Translations under genes and position numbers: made by a program
The notes under the pieces: model-generated
What the model was told of the DNA's origin: nothing
Databases searched by the model: none
What the model saw: the letters and a program-made list of their open reading frames with translations, nothing else
In this document: piece after piece, positions 9,604 to 17,982 of the stretch
Layout: the number at the start of each line of letters is the position of its first letter
Numbering within the stretch: the stretch's first letter is position 1
Origin: an uncultured Pelagibacteraceae bacterium
GTDB lineage: Bacteria > Pseudomonadota > Alphaproteobacteria > Pelagibacterales > Pelagibacteraceae
Direction: 5' to 3'
DNA length: 49,916 bases
Assembly (NCBI GenBank): GCA_902581925.1
Contig: CACHQB010000008.1
Span: forward strand, 1-49,916

Positions 9604-10389
9604 TTAGCTAATATTTTTTGGATCTGGCATTCCAACCTTATTATATCCAGCATCTACATAGTGAATTTCACCAGTAACACCATTTGCAAGGTCACTTAAT
9701 AGATATAATGCTGAATTTCCAACATCATGAATATCTACGTTTCTTTTAAGGAAAGAATGGTCTTCATTCCATTTATATAAGAATTTTGCGTCTCCAATTG
9801 CAGAGGCAGCCAATGTTTTGATAGGTCCAGCGCTTATAGCATTTACTCTCATACCTTTGGCTCCTAAATCTCTTGCCAAATACTTAACACTTGCCTCAAG
9901 TGCTGATTTACAAACACCCATTACGTTATAATTTGGAATTGCTTTAGTAGATTCGTAAGTTAAGGTTAATAAACTTCCACCTTGTTTCATTACCTTTGAA
10001 GCTTCTTTTGCTATTTCAGTAAATGAAAAGCATGAGATTAACATACTTCTTAAAAAGTTTTCTCTAGTTGTATTTAAATATTCACCTGATAACTCTGATT
10101 TATCAGAGAAAGCAACTGCATGAACTACAAAATCAATTTCACCCCATTTGGATTTGATATCTTCAAATAATTTTACAACTTCTTCTTTTTTTTCAACATC
10201 ACAACTAAATGTAACGTTTGAATTTAATTTTTCTGCTAAAGGAACTACTCTTTTTTTTAAAGCGTCACCTAAATAAGTAAATGCTAGTTCAGCTCCTGCT
10301 TCAGAGAGTTTTTGAGATATACCCCAGGCAATAGATCTTTCATTGGCGACACCCATGATTAATCCTTTTTTACCTTTCATTAAACTCAT
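9604..10389 (-). CDS. fabI: Enoyl-[acyl-carrier-protein] reductase (NADH)
   Basis: Catalyses the last reduction of each fatty-acid elongation cycle. It is a 261-residue short-chain-dehydrogenase-fold enzyme with the FabI-type N-terminus (KKGLIMGVANERSIAWGI), the catalytic Tyr and Lys spaced as in FabI (YNVMGVCK, about residues 152-159) and RVNAISAGPIKTLAASAI after it. It is the last gene of fabA-fabB-fabI, three bases behind fabB. It converges on the secreted ORF with only 7 bases between the stops and no visible terminator. Confidence 0.97.
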   Translation of the reverse strand: MSLMKGKKGLIMGVANERSIAWGISQKLSEAGAELAFTYLGDALKKRVVPLAEKLNSNVTFSCDVEKKEEVVKLFEDIKSKWGEIDFVVHAVAFSDKSELSGEYLNTTRENFLRSMLISCFSFTEIAKEASKVMKQGGSLLTLTYESTKAIPNYNVMGVCKSALEASVKYLARDLGAKGMRVNAISAGPIKTLAASAIGDAKFLYKWNEDHSFLKRNVDIHDVGNSALYLLSDLANGVTGEIHYVDAGYNKVGMPDPKNIS

Positions 10390-10392
10390 AAA

Positions 10393-11604
10393 TTAAACCT
10401 TTTCAAAAATTAAAGCTGCATTAGTTCCGCCAAAACCAAAGCTATTTGACATTACTGTATTTAAGTTTGCTCTTGTTTCAGTTTTTGAAACTATAGGATA
10501 TTTTTTAGCATCATCATCCATATCAGTAATGTTTGCAGAACCTGTAATGAAATTATTCTTCATCATTATCAAACAATAAATTGCTTCATGAACTGAAGCA
10601 GCGCCTAATGGATGACCTGATAAAGATTTAGTTGAACTTATTTTTGGAATATCATTCCCAAATGTTTCTTTAATAGCATTAAGTTCAGTAATATCTCCAA
10701 CAGGTGTTGATGTTCCGTGAGTATTAATATAATCAATTTTATTTTTAGTAGTTGCCATCGCCATTTTCATACATCTTACAGCGCCCTCTCCTGATGGAGC
10801 TACCATATCATATCCATCCGAAGTTGCTCCATAACCAGTTAATTCTGCGTATATTTTAGCACCCCTTGCTTTAGCATGTTCGTACTCCTCAAGTACTAAT
10901 ACACCTGCACCACCTGCAATTACAAATCCGTCTCTTGTTTTGTCGTAAGCCCTAGATGCTTTTTGTGGAGTGTCATTATATTTTGATGATAAAGCTGTCA
11001 TAGCATCAAACATTGCTGTCATTGCCCAATGAATTTCTTCACTTCCACCTGCAAAAACAACATCCTGTTTACCCATTTGAATTAATTCCATAGAATTTCC
11101 TATACAGTGTCCACTAGTTGCACATGCAGAACTCATTGTGTAATTAGTTCCTTTAATTTTAAATGGTACGGCAAGTGTTGCAGAAGCAGTACTGGCCATA
11201 GTTCTTGGAACAATAAAAGGTCCCATTAATTTTGGTGTTTTCGCTCTAGTTTTATCTGCAGCTAAAATTACATTTTCTATAGAAGGTCCCCCTGAGCCCA
11301 TCACAATTCCAGTTTTAAAATTACTTACTTCACTTTCTTCTAATCCAGAGTCTTCAATAGCTTCTTTCATTGCAATATAATTGTAAGCTGAGCCTGATCC
11401 CATAAATCTAATTGTTTTTCTATCTATATGATCCTCAAGTTTAATATTTGGTTTACCATGAACATGGCTTTTCAGGTTATGCTCTTTATATTCTTCAGCA
11501 TAAGAAATTCCTGATTTTGAATTTAATAAAGATTGATGAACTTGTTCTTGATTATTCCCTAAACAAGAAACAACTCCCAAACCTGTAATAACTACTCTTC
11601 TCAT
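10393..11604 (-). CDS. fabB: 3-oxoacyl-[acyl-carrier-protein] synthase I
   Basis: Condensing enzyme needed to elongate unsaturated acyl chains. The 403 residues align by eye with E. coli FabB along their length: catalytic Cys in [10 protein letters not shown] (about residue 160), the two His in [12 protein letters not shown] (about 294) and SGHPLGAA (about 331), and the C-terminal [15 protein letters not shown]. The start overlaps the fabA stop by one base (TAATG), so the pair is coupled. FabA plus FabB is the classical anaerobic route to unsaturated fatty acids. Confidence 0.96.
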   Translation of the reverse strand: MRRVVITGLGVVSCLGNNQEQVHQSLLNSKSGISYAEEYKEHNLKSHVHGKPNIKLEDHIDRKTIRFMGSGSAYNYIAMKEAIEDSGLEESEVSNFKTGIVMGSGGPSIENVILAADKTRAKTPKLMGPFIVPRTMASTASATLAVPFKIKGTNYTMSSACATSGHCIGNSMELIQMGKQDVVFAGGSEEIHWAMTAMFDAMTALSSKYNDTPQKASRAYDKTRDGFVIAGGAGVLVLEEYEHAKARGAKIYAELTGYGATSDGYDMVAPSGEGAVRCMKMAMATTKNKIDYINTHGTSTPVGDITELNAIKETFGNDIPKISSTKSLSGHPLGAASVHEAIYCLIMMKNNFITGSANITDMDDDAKKYPIVSKTETRANLNTVMSNSFGFGGTNAALIFEKV

Positions 11605-12104
11605 TATTTAAATAACCCTACTTTTAAACTTTCTGCTGAATATATTTTTTTATTATCTGCAAGAACAATTCCATTTGCAAGCCCAACAGTTGTTCCTCCA
11701 GGAGACATAATTTTTTTCATATCTATTTCATATCTTACATTTTTTACACTCTGTAATACTTCGCCTGTAAATTTCACAGTACCCACTCCTAGAGCTCTTC
11801 CTTTTCCAGGATTTCCTAGCCAACCTAGAAAAAAACCTACTAGTTGCCACATAGCATCTAAACCTAGGCACCCTGGCATAACTGGATCTTTTTTAAAATG
11901 ACAATCAAAAAACCAAAGATCATCTTTAATATCTAATTCAGCTTTTAAAGAGCCTTTATTAAACGCTCCATTATTTTCATTGATTTCCGTTATTCTGTCA
12001 AACATAAGCATTGGTGGAAGAGGTAATTTAGCATTACCAGGACCAAAAAGTTCACCATTTCCACATATTATAAGATCATCATAGGAGTATGAGTTTTTTT
12101 TCAT
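11604..12104 (-). CDS. fabA: 3-hydroxydecanoyl-ACP dehydratase/isomerase
   Basis: Hotdog-fold enzyme that dehydrates 3-hydroxydecanoyl-ACP and isomerises trans-2 to cis-3, the branch point for unsaturated fatty acids. Catalytic His lies in [13 protein letters not shown] (about residue 67) and Asp in [17 protein letters not shown] (about 81). I chose the ATG at 12104 (166 residues, [10 protein letters not shown]), which fits the family length and has AAGGGAG ten bases upstream. A longer frame reaches 12173, but its extra 23 residues resemble nothing in FabA. The gene is first in fabA-fabB-fabI and divergent from irr. Confidence 0.95.
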   Translation of the reverse strand: MKKNSYSYDDLIICGNGELFGPGNAKLPLPPMLMFDRITEINENNGAFNKGSLKAELDIKDDLWFFDCHFKKDPVMPGCLGLDAMWQLVGFFLGWLGNPGKGRALGVGTVKFTGEVLQSVKNVRYEIDMKKIMSPGGTTVGLANGIVLADNKKIYSAESLKVGLFK

Positions 12105-12175
12105 AATTTTGAGCTCCCTTAATACTTGATTTAATCCTAATATAATATAATAAAACAGTATATTTTTATTCATAC

Positions 12176-12192
12176 TTTAGAATTATTATAAA
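12176..12192. promoter_or_regulatory. Candidate Irr operator (iron control element) before irr/fabA
   Basis: TTTAGAATTATTATAAA is an inverted repeat with 7-base arms and a 3-base centre, one base from perfect. It matches the shape I recall for Irr (ICE) boxes, TTTAGAA-N3-TTCTAAA. It ends six bases before the irr ATG and lies 72 bases upstream of the fabA start, so it could govern both directions. A near-identical copy occurs at 12656-12672. Confidence 0.6.
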
Positions 12193-12197
12193 GAATA

Positions 12198-12626
12198 ATG
12201 CCAAAAAACTGTAATTTTATTGAAAAATTGAGAGAAGTTGGTCTTAGACCTACTAAGCAAAGAGTAAATATGTGTGAAGTTTTGTTTAATAGAGAAAAAA
12301 CTTTTCATTTCACAATTAACGATTTGGTTAAAATGATATCTGAGAAAATGAATCAAAAGATATCATTAGCTACAGTTTATAACACAGTTCATGCATTTGA
12401 GAAAAAAGGATATTTAAAAGAAATTTCAATCGATAGTCACAAAAGTTATTTTGATACAAACACATCTGCACATCATCATTTTTTTGATGAAGATACAAAT
12501 GAGCTAATCGATTGTGATGAGAATGATATTGATCCGGTAAATATTAAAAAAAATATTACAGGAAAAAAAATAAATTCAGTGGAAGTTTTGATTAAGGTTG
12601 CGAGTGATAATCATAATCAAAAATAA
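12198..12626 (+). CDS. irr: Fur-family iron response regulator Irr
   Basis: A 142-residue winged-helix regulator of the Fur superfamily: LRPTKQRVNMCEVLF at the N-terminus, the DNA-recognition part SLATVYNTVHAFEKKGYLKEI, then a metal/haem-sensing region SAHHHFFDEDTNELIDC. The HHH run and the absence of the C-terminal CxxC pairs of ferric Fur point to Irr. In rhizobia irr also neighbours fabA-fabB-fabI. Irr responds to haem status and controls iron storage, haem and Fe-S genes. The ATG lies six bases after a palindromic box, so the transcript may be leaderless or start further upstream. Fur or PerR are less likely alternatives. Confidence 0.85.
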   Translation: MPKNCNFIEKLREVGLRPTKQRVNMCEVLFNREKTFHFTINDLVKMISEKMNQKISLATVYNTVHAFEKKGYLKEISIDSHKSYFDTNTSAHHHFFDEDTNELIDCDENDIDPVNIKKNITGKKINSVEVLIKVASDNHNQK

Positions 12627-12655
12627 TTTAAATAAATCAAATACTTAAAAACTAC

Positions 12656-12672
12656 ATTATAATAATTCTAAA
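12656..12672. promoter_or_regulatory. Second candidate Irr operator, beside the rubrerythrin promoter
   Basis: ATTATAATAATTCTAAA equals the reverse complement of the box at 12176-12192 at 16 of 17 positions. It ends four bases upstream of the -35 of the rubrerythrin promoter. Ferritin-like genes (mbfA, bfr) are known Irr targets in Alphaproteobacteria, so regulation of this gene by the adjacent irr product is a natural inference. Confidence 0.6.
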
Positions 12673-12675
12673 CTA

Positions 12676-12705
12676 TTGACATAGTCTCAAGATTCATTAT
12701 ATGAT
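12676..12705 (+). promoter_or_regulatory. Promoter of the rubrerythrin operon
   Basis: A consensus TTGACA (12676-12681) and TATGAT (12700-12705) are 18 bases apart; TATATG two bases earlier gives 16. The start of transcription would fall near 12712. The ribosome-binding site AAAGGAG is just before ATG 12732. This is one of the best -35 matches in the window. Confidence 0.65.
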
Positions 12706-12731
12706 CTATTAATCATTAAAAAGGAGAAAAA

Positions 12732-13148
12732 ATGTCTTTAAAAGGAAGTAAAACAGAAGAAAATTTAAAAGAAGCGTTTGCTGGCGAAAGTCAGGCAAAC
12801 AGAAGATATCTTTATTTTGCACAAAAAGCTGACATAGAAGGTTACAATGATGTAGCAGCAGTTTTTAGATCAACAGCCGAAGGTGAAACTGGTCACGCAC
12901 ATGGTCACTTGGAGTATCTAGAAGAAGTTGGTGATCCAGGAACTGGTATGCCAATTGGCGAAACAAAAGCTAACTTAGCTTCTGCAGTACAAGGTGAAAC
13001 GCATGAATACACTGATATGTACCCAGGTATGGCTAAAACTGCAAGAGAAGAAGGTTTTGAAGAAATAGCTGACTGGTTTGAAACTTTAGCAAAAGCTGAA
13101 AAATCACACGCTGGTAAATTCCAAAAAACTTTAGAATCTATTAGCTAA
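12732..13148 (+). CDS. Rubrerythrin-type ferritin-like diiron protein
   Basis: Cytoplasmic diiron four-helix protein, expected to reduce hydrogen peroxide. The 138 residues hold only the ferritin-like domain: [54 protein letters not shown] and [12 protein letters not shown] supply the Glu and His ligands. The C-terminal rubredoxin domain of classical rubrerythrin is missing, so electrons must come from another protein. The Fe-S protein downstream is an obvious candidate. It has a consensus promoter, a strong AAAGGAG site and a GC-rich hairpin after the stop, suggesting high expression. Confidence 0.93.
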   Translation: MSLKGSKTEENLKEAFAGESQANRRYLYFAQKADIEGYNDVAAVFRSTAEGETGHAHGHLEYLEEVGDPGTGMPIGETKANLASAVQGETHEYTDMYPGMAKTAREEGFEEIADWFETLAKAEKSHAGKFQKTLESIS

Positions 13149-13157
13149 TCAAATTTC

Positions 13158-13182
13158 TTAGTGGGCGTTAGTCGCCCACTAA
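13158..13182 (+). terminator. Hairpin after rubrerythrin
   Basis: Arms TTAGTGGGCG (13158-13167) and CGCCCACTAA (13173-13182) enclose a five-base loop. It is the strongest GC hairpin in this part of the window. No T-tract follows on the + strand, so it may be an mRNA-stabilising or partial-terminator hairpin that sets rubrerythrin above the downstream genes rather than a full stop. Confidence 0.55.
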
Positions 13183-13213
13183 AAATAATACAAATTTCAA
13201 ATAACTAAATTAT

Positions 13214-14545
13214 ATGAGTAAAGAAGGAAGTTTAGGTGCACCTATACGACATCCTATAGATTTTGAGCATCCTGATTTTTTAAATCCTGAAAAATTAGAT
13301 GCTGAAATGAGAAGAGTGTTTGATATTTGTCATGGATGTCGAAGATGTTTTAATCTCTGCGATTCATTTCCGAAGCTATTTGATATGATAGATGAGTCTA
13401 AAAATGAGGATGTTGAAAGCTTATCTAGCGATCAATTTGCCCCTGTTGTTGATGCATGTACTTTGTGTGATATGTGTTTTATGACTAAGTGCCCATATGT
13501 CCCACCACACGATTTTGATCTAGATTTTCCACATTTAATGCTGCGATATAGAACAGCTCAAAAAAAATTAGGTCAATTACCAAGTGTACCAACACAATTA
13601 GCTCAAATAGACCGAAACGCTAAAATTGGCGTGTTGTTCTCAAAAATAATCAATTGGGCATCAAATATTAAAAATAAATTAATTAGAAAAATCTTAGAAC
13701 TTATTGCCGGAATAGATAAAAGAGTTCAACTGCCAAAATATAACTCAGAGACTTTCTCAAATTTTTTCAAAAAAAATAGAGATAAAATAAATTATCAAAC
13801 ACCTTCTAAAGATAGAAAGGTTGTAATTTATTCAACTTGTTTTGTTAATTTTAATAAAAAAAATACAGGTGTTGCTGCTTTAAAAGTTTTGAAAAAAAAT
13901 GGTGTAGATGTCCAGGAGGCTTATCCTGGTTGTTGTGGAATGCCGTTTTTAGAGCAAGCAGATCTTCCGAAAGTTGTTGAACAAGCAAAGAAAGTTTCTA
14001 AGGATTTAATAGAATGGATTGATAAAGGTTATAAAGTAATAACTCTAACAGCGAGTTGTGGATTGATGTTAAAATTTGAATGGCCTTTGTTATTACCAAA
14101 CGATGAAAAAATAAAAAAATTATCTTCAAATGTTATGGATATTGATGAGTATGTAGTTGATATAGCAAACAATGAGGGATTAGCAGAGGGATTAAATGAG
14201 ATTGATGGAGGAGTAACCGTGCATCATGCTTGTCATGCCAGAGCACAGAATATGGGTATCAAAGCTAGAGATATGTTAAAATTAATACCAAACGTTAAAA
14301 TTGATGTTGTTGAAAGATGTGCGGGTCATGGAGGAACTTTTGGAGTAATGAAAGAAACGCATGATTTAGCAAATAAAGTTGGAAGACCAACAGCTAGACA
14401 AATTAAAACTAAAAATAATAAGTATATGGCTTCGGATTGTCCTCTAGCTGGTAAACATTTAAAACAGTTAGAAGTTGATATAAATATATCTAATGATGAG
14501 GCACTACACCCTATCGAATTAATGGCAAAAAGTTATAATTTATGA
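13214..14545 (+). CDS. Fe-S oxidoreductase with two CCG domains (GlpC/heterodisulfide-reductase-like)
   Basis: The N-terminal ferredoxin-like domain has two cluster motifs (Cys 39, 42, 45, 49 and Cys 82, 85, 88, 93). Two cysteine-rich CCG domains follow, seen at YPGCCGMPFLEQ and at HHACHARAQNMG...CAGHGGTFG. This resembles GlpC and HdrB/D subunits, which pass electrons through non-cubane clusters. The 443-residue protein lies between rubrerythrin and DUF3501, a trio I recall in many proteobacteria. A likely but unproven role is electron donor to the rubrerythrin. Its end overlaps DUF3501 by four bases (ATGA). Substrate and partner cannot be told from sequence. Confidence 0.85.
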   Translation: MSKEGSLGAPIRHPIDFEHPDFLNPEKLDAEMRRVFDICHGCRRCFNLCDSFPKLFDMIDESKNEDVESLSSDQFAPVVDACTLCDMCFMTKCPYVPPHDFDLDFPHLMLRYRTAQKKLGQLPSVPTQLAQIDRNAKIGVLFSKIINWASNIKNKLIRKILELIAGIDKRVQLPKYNSETFSNFFKKNRDKINYQTPSKDRKVVIYSTCFVNFNKKNTGVAALKVLKKNGVDVQEAYPGCCGMPFLEQADLPKVVEQAKKVSKDLIEWIDKGYKVITLTASCGLMLKFEWPLLLPNDEKIKKLSSNVMDIDEYVVDIANNEGLAEGLNEIDGGVTVHHACHARAQNMGIKARDMLKLIPNVKIDVVERCAGHGGTFGVMKETHDLANKVGRPTARQIKTKNNKYMASDCPLAGKHLKQLEVDINISNDEALHPIELMAKSYNL

Positions 14546-15141
14546 TTATGTCTAGAGAAAAAAGGGTAATCGAAAAAGAAGACATCATGCCTTTGGATGT
14601 TTATACAGGGAAGAGACGTGAACTAAGAAAAAATATTGTTGATTACAAAAAAAATAGAAGAGTTGCTTTGGGTCCTTATGCTACTTTTTATTTTGAAAGT
14701 TATGAAACAATGTTAGCTCAAGTTCAAGAAATGCTATATATTGAAAAAGGTGGCGATGAACAACTTCACGATGAGCTTTCTGCATATAATCCTCTAATAC
14801 CTAACGGAAAAGAGCTTACAGCAACTCTGATGTTTGAAATAGATAATCCTATTTCAAGAGCGGCGTTCCTTGGAAAAGTTGGTGGAATAGAAGAAACAGT
14901 ATTTATGAAAATAAATGATGAGAAAATTAAAGCGGTTCCAGAGGAAGATGTAGATAGAACTTCTACTGAAGGAAAAGCTTCTTCAGTACAATTTATTCAT
15001 TTTAATTTTACTGATGATCAAATACAAAAATTTAAATCTAATAGTTCAGTAATTGAGCTTGGCATAGATCACAAAGAATATTCTCATAGCACAAAATTAT
15101 CTAAAGAAAATATAGCCTCTTTATCTGCTGATTTTAGTTAA
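14542..15141 (+). CDS. DUF3501 family protein
   Basis: A 199-residue soluble protein without signal peptide or membrane segment. I recognise the family by the start REKRVIEKEDIMPLDVYTGKRRELRKNIVDYKKNRRVALGPYATFYFESYETM (shown only to identify the region, residues about 5-57) and by its position behind a rubrerythrin and an Fe-S protein. The biochemical function of DUF3501 is unknown to me. The start at 14542 overlaps the preceding stop (ATGA); an ATG at 14548 is also possible. Its stop shares TTAA with the convergent SH3 gene. Confidence 0.82.
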   Translation: MIMSREKRVIEKEDIMPLDVYTGKRRELRKNIVDYKKNRRVALGPYATFYFESYETMLAQVQEMLYIEKGGDEQLHDELSAYNPLIPNGKELTATLMFEIDNPISRAAFLGKVGGIEETVFMKINDEKIKAVPEEDVDRTSTEGKASSVQFIHFNFTDDQIQKFKSNSSVIELGIDHKEYSHSTKLSKENIASLSADFS

Positions 15142-15593
15142 TTTAGTCCCCAAATATTATCTGTTTTAATCCAACCTTCAAATTCTTCCGATGTAATTCT
15201 GCACCAATTTTGTTCACATTTTTCTAAAATTAATAATCTTCCTTCTTTTATTTGAGCAACTGGTTTAGCAAAAGATGAAGGTTTCTTAAATAAAACTTTA
15301 TCTTTTGTGGCTATTACTGAATTATTTTTTTTTAATTGTGAAATATGAATCCATCCGCTGTTATTTTTAAAATCAATAATTCGTCTAAAATTTTCTTTTT
15401 TATCAATTTGTTTTAAAGGTAAATTTATTTTTTTATAAATATACTTAATGTCAGACTCAAAACTTGGTCCATAACGCACGTTCACCTTATTTTTTTTAAG
15501 AGAAACAAATATTTCTCCTGCATTACTTGAGGTAATAAAAAATATTAAAAGAGAGAATATAAAAATATTATTTATTAAATTTTTTATTTTCAC
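15138..15593 (-). CDS. Secreted bacterial SH3-domain protein
   Basis: 151 residues with a clear signal peptide (NIFIFSLLIFFITSSNAG, cleavage after about residue 25), then two SH3-like units: VSLKKNKVNVRYGPSFESDIKYIYKK with GWIHISQL, and a second ending GWIKTDNIWG. Bacterial SH3 repeats bind peptidoglycan or proteins in the periplasm. In Alphaproteobacteria such proteins of similar size are common but uncharacterised. The first 26 bases, coding part of the signal peptide, overlap the end of the E1-like gene upstream. Confidence 0.8.
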   Translation of the reverse strand: MKIKNLINNIFIFSLLIFFITSSNAGEIFVSLKKNKVNVRYGPSFESDIKYIYKKINLPLKQIDKKENFRRIIDFKNNSGWIHISQLKKNNSVIATKDKVLFKKPSSFAKPVAQIKEGRLLILEKCEQNWCRITSEEFEGWIKTDNIWGLN

Positions 15594-16335
15594 TTTTTTT
15601 TGTTTTATTTAATTTAACTTTTCTAAAGCTTAAATTTAATAAATCTATAATAAGAATAAATCCATTTAAATTTTGGCCAACTTTTAATATTTTTTTTAAA
15701 ACTTCATTAGCTAGCATTGTTCCAATAGTTCCTGCTACCGGTCCCAATATTCCTTCATATTCACAGTTTAATATTTCATCAGTAATAACTTCCTCTTGGT
15801 AGAAGTCTCGTAAAGAAGGAGTATTTTTATCTACAAAATCAAAAGTAAAAATATGACCATCAAATTTACTAATTGCTCCAGTCACAAGATATTTTTTATA
15901 TTTTAAACTTAAATCATTAATTAAAAATTTACTTTTAAAATTGTCAGTACCATCAACAATGAAGTCATAATTTTTTATTATTTTTTCAAATTTTTCCCTA
16001 TCCATTTTAAAGTTATAAAGATTTATTTTTGTTTTTGGGTTTATTCTATTTAGTTTTTTTTTAGCAATTATAACTTTTGAGTGATTTAAATCTTTTTCAT
16101 CATATAAACTTTGTCTATGAATATTTGATAGACTAACGATGTCATGATCAACAATTCCTAGTTTCCCAATGCCAGATCGGGTTAAAAAATCAGCCGCTGG
16201 ACATCCTAGACCACCCATTCCAATTATTAAAACTTTTGAGTCTAGAATTTTTTTTTGTCCTATTGGACCTATGTTTTTTAGAATTATTTGTCTAGAAAAT
16301 TTATCTATTTCTTTTTTGCTTAAATTTTTGCTCAT
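15568..16335 (-). CDS. E1-like adenylyltransferase (MoeB/ThiF/HesA family)
   Basis: 255 residues with the Rossmann loop GMGGLG (39-44), the adenylation core DHDIVSLSNIHRQSLYDEKDLNHSKV and VDGTDNFKSKFLINDLSLK. Family members adenylate the C-terminal Gly-Gly of MoaD or ThiS for molybdopterin or thiamine synthesis, or act on other sulfur carriers. Of the four zinc-binding cysteines usual in MoeB only one (ILNCEYEG) remains: the PCxxC region reads PSLRDFY and the C-terminal pair is absent. The pathway therefore cannot be assigned. The start overlaps dut by four bases and the end overlaps the SH3 gene by 26. Confidence 0.82.
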   Translation of the reverse strand: MSKNLSKKEIDKFSRQIILKNIGPIGQKKILDSKVLIIGMGGLGCPAADFLTRSGIGKLGIVDHDIVSLSNIHRQSLYDEKDLNHSKVIIAKKKLNRINPKTKINLYNFKMDREKFEKIIKNYDFIVDGTDNFKSKFLINDLSLKYKKYLVTGAISKFDGHIFTFDFVDKNTPSLRDFYQEEVITDEILNCEYEGILGPVAGTIGTMLANEVLKKILKVGQNLNGFILIIDLLNLSFRKVKLNKTKKSENKKFNK

Positions 16336-16769
16336 TTTCCAGTAGAGCCAAAACCACCCTCTCCTCTAATTGTTTCTGGTAGATCATCAATTTCCTCGAG
16401 ATCCATTTTAATTACAGGAGTTAAAATCATTTGTGCTATTCTATCTTTATTATTTATTAAAAAATCACTTTTTCCGTGATTAAAAAGGATTACTTTTATT
16501 TCTCCTCTGTAATCACTATCAATAGTTCCAGGTGTATTTAAAACACTAATGTTATTTTTTGCTGCTAAACCAGATCTTGGTCTTATTTGGATTTCGAAAT
16601 CACTAGAAAATGCTACTGCAAGACCTGTTGGAACTAAACATGATGAGTTTGGTTTAAGATTTATAGGTTCTTTTATTAACGCCATTAAATCCATACCAGA
16701 TGCACCTTCTGTTTTGTAAGCAGGTAATTCAACTACAGGGTCTAACTTTTTGATAAGAACTTTTGCCAT
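16332..16769 (-). CDS. dut: dUTP diphosphatase
   Basis: Homotrimeric enzyme that hydrolyses dUTP to dUMP, keeping uracil out of DNA. The 145 residues contain the five motifs in order: EGASGMDL, RPRSGLA, NTPGTIDSDYRGEIKV, KDRIAQMIL and GGFGSTGK. Its start overlaps the coaBC stop by one base (TAATG). The coaBC-dut neighbourhood is common in proteobacteria. Confidence 0.97.
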   Translation of the reverse strand: MAKVLIKKLDPVVELPAYKTEGASGMDLMALIKEPINLKPNSSCLVPTGLAVAFSSDFEIQIRPRSGLAAKNNISVLNTPGTIDSDYRGEIKVILFNHGKSDFLINNKDRIAQMILTPVIKMDLEEIDDLPETIRGEGGFGSTGK

Positions 16770-17974
16770 TAATTTAATTGATCAATTATCCTATCAACTA
16801 TTTCATCAGAAATTTCAGATTTTTTTTTGTATGAAAGTTTTTCTTTTTTAACGTCTCTATTTTTATAATGAATTGTTACCTCATTATAATCAGAATTAAA
16901 TCCTATATCTTTATTTGATACATCATTAGAAACTATCCAGTCGCAATTTTTCTTGTTTAATTTTTCCTCCGCATTTTTATCAATCTCGTTAGTTTCTGCT
17001 GCAAATCCAATGACAAGCTCAGGTCTCATGTAGTTATGGTTAGACACATAGTTAAGTATGTCTATATTTTTTTCTAAATTTAAATGTAAGTTATCTTGTT
17101 TTTTAATTTTATTTTCATATTTTTTATTAATTTTAAAATCAGCTACCGCAGCAGAAAAAATTGCTACGTCAACAGGTAAATTTTCTTGTGTTGCAACCAA
17201 CATTTCATCTGCTGTTTCAACTTTTATAAGATTAATATCTTTAGTTATTTCAAGATTAGTTGGACCTGATATTAATGTTGTATCAAAACCTTTTTTGGAT
17301 AATGATTTTGCTAATTCATATCCTTGTTTACCACTTGATTTATTAGTAATAAAACGAACTGGATCTATGTACTCATTAGTTGGACCTGCTGTAACTAAAG
17401 CTTTAAATTTTTTGTTTTTTGTTTGAGTTAAGAAATATTTATCAATTTCTTCAGCAATTACTGATGGGTCTGACATTTTACCCTCTCCATATTCACCACA
17501 TGCCATATCACCAACCTCTGGACCTATTAGTTTATATCCAAACCCTTTTAATTTTTTTATATTTGTTTTAGTAGTTGGATGCTCCCACATTCTTACATTC
17601 ATTGATGGTGCTAAAATAATGTCTTTATCTGAAGCTAAAACAACAGTGGATGCTAAATCATCAGTTGTTCCTTGAGCCAGTTTCGAAATTGTATTTGCCG
17701 TTGCAGGTGCAATAACAATTATATCTGCCCATCTTGAAAGTGAAATATGGTCCATTTCACCTTCATTTTCTATACTGAATAAATCGCTATACACTTTACC
17801 TTGAGAAAGTGATGTTATTGAAAGTGGAGTTACAAACTCTTTTGCACTTGCTGTAAGAATTGTTTTTATTTCTGCACCATTCTTTTTAAAAAGCCTAATT
17901 GTTTCAAGACTTTTATAAGCAGATATTCCTCCACAGATAATAAATAGTATTTTTTTATTTAACAAATTTTTCAT
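16769..17974 (-). CDS. coaBC: Phosphopantothenoylcysteine synthetase/decarboxylase
   Basis: Bifunctional coenzyme A enzyme of 401 residues. The N-terminal FMN-dependent decarboxylase half (CoaC) shows KKILFIICGGISAYKSLE, APATANTISKLAQG, PSMNVRMWEHP and the Cys loop GDMACGEYGEGKMSDP. The C-terminal synthetase half (CoaB) shows VTAGPTNEYIDPVRFITN-KSSGKQG and AAVADFKI. Length is normal. It lies 8 bases behind ubiB in the ubiE-ubiB-coaBC-dut run. Confidence 0.97.
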   Translation of the reverse strand: MKNLLNKKILFIICGGISAYKSLETIRLFKKNGAEIKTILTASAKEFVTPLSITSLSQGKVYSDLFSIENEGEMDHISLSRWADIIVIAPATANTISKLAQGTTDDLASTVVLASDKDIILAPSMNVRMWEHPTTKTNIKKLKGFGYKLIGPEVGDMACGEYGEGKMSDPSVIAEEIDKYFLTQTKNKKFKALVTAGPTNEYIDPVRFITNKSSGKQGYELAKSLSKKGFDTTLISGPTNLEITKDINLIKVETADEMLVATQENLPVDVAIFSAAVADFKINKKYENKIKKQDNLHLNLEKNIDILNYVSNHNYMRPELVIGFAAETNEIDKNAEEKLNKKNCDWIVSNDVSNKDIGFNSDYNEVTIHYKNRDVKKEKLSYKKKSEISDEIVDRIIDQLN

Positions 17975-17982
17975 CTGCAGAA

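Noticed and set aside
12105-12173. Extended FabA frame with a hydrophobic 23-residue lead
   Set aside because: It has no family support. ATG 12104 has a good ribosome-binding site and gives the normal FabA length.
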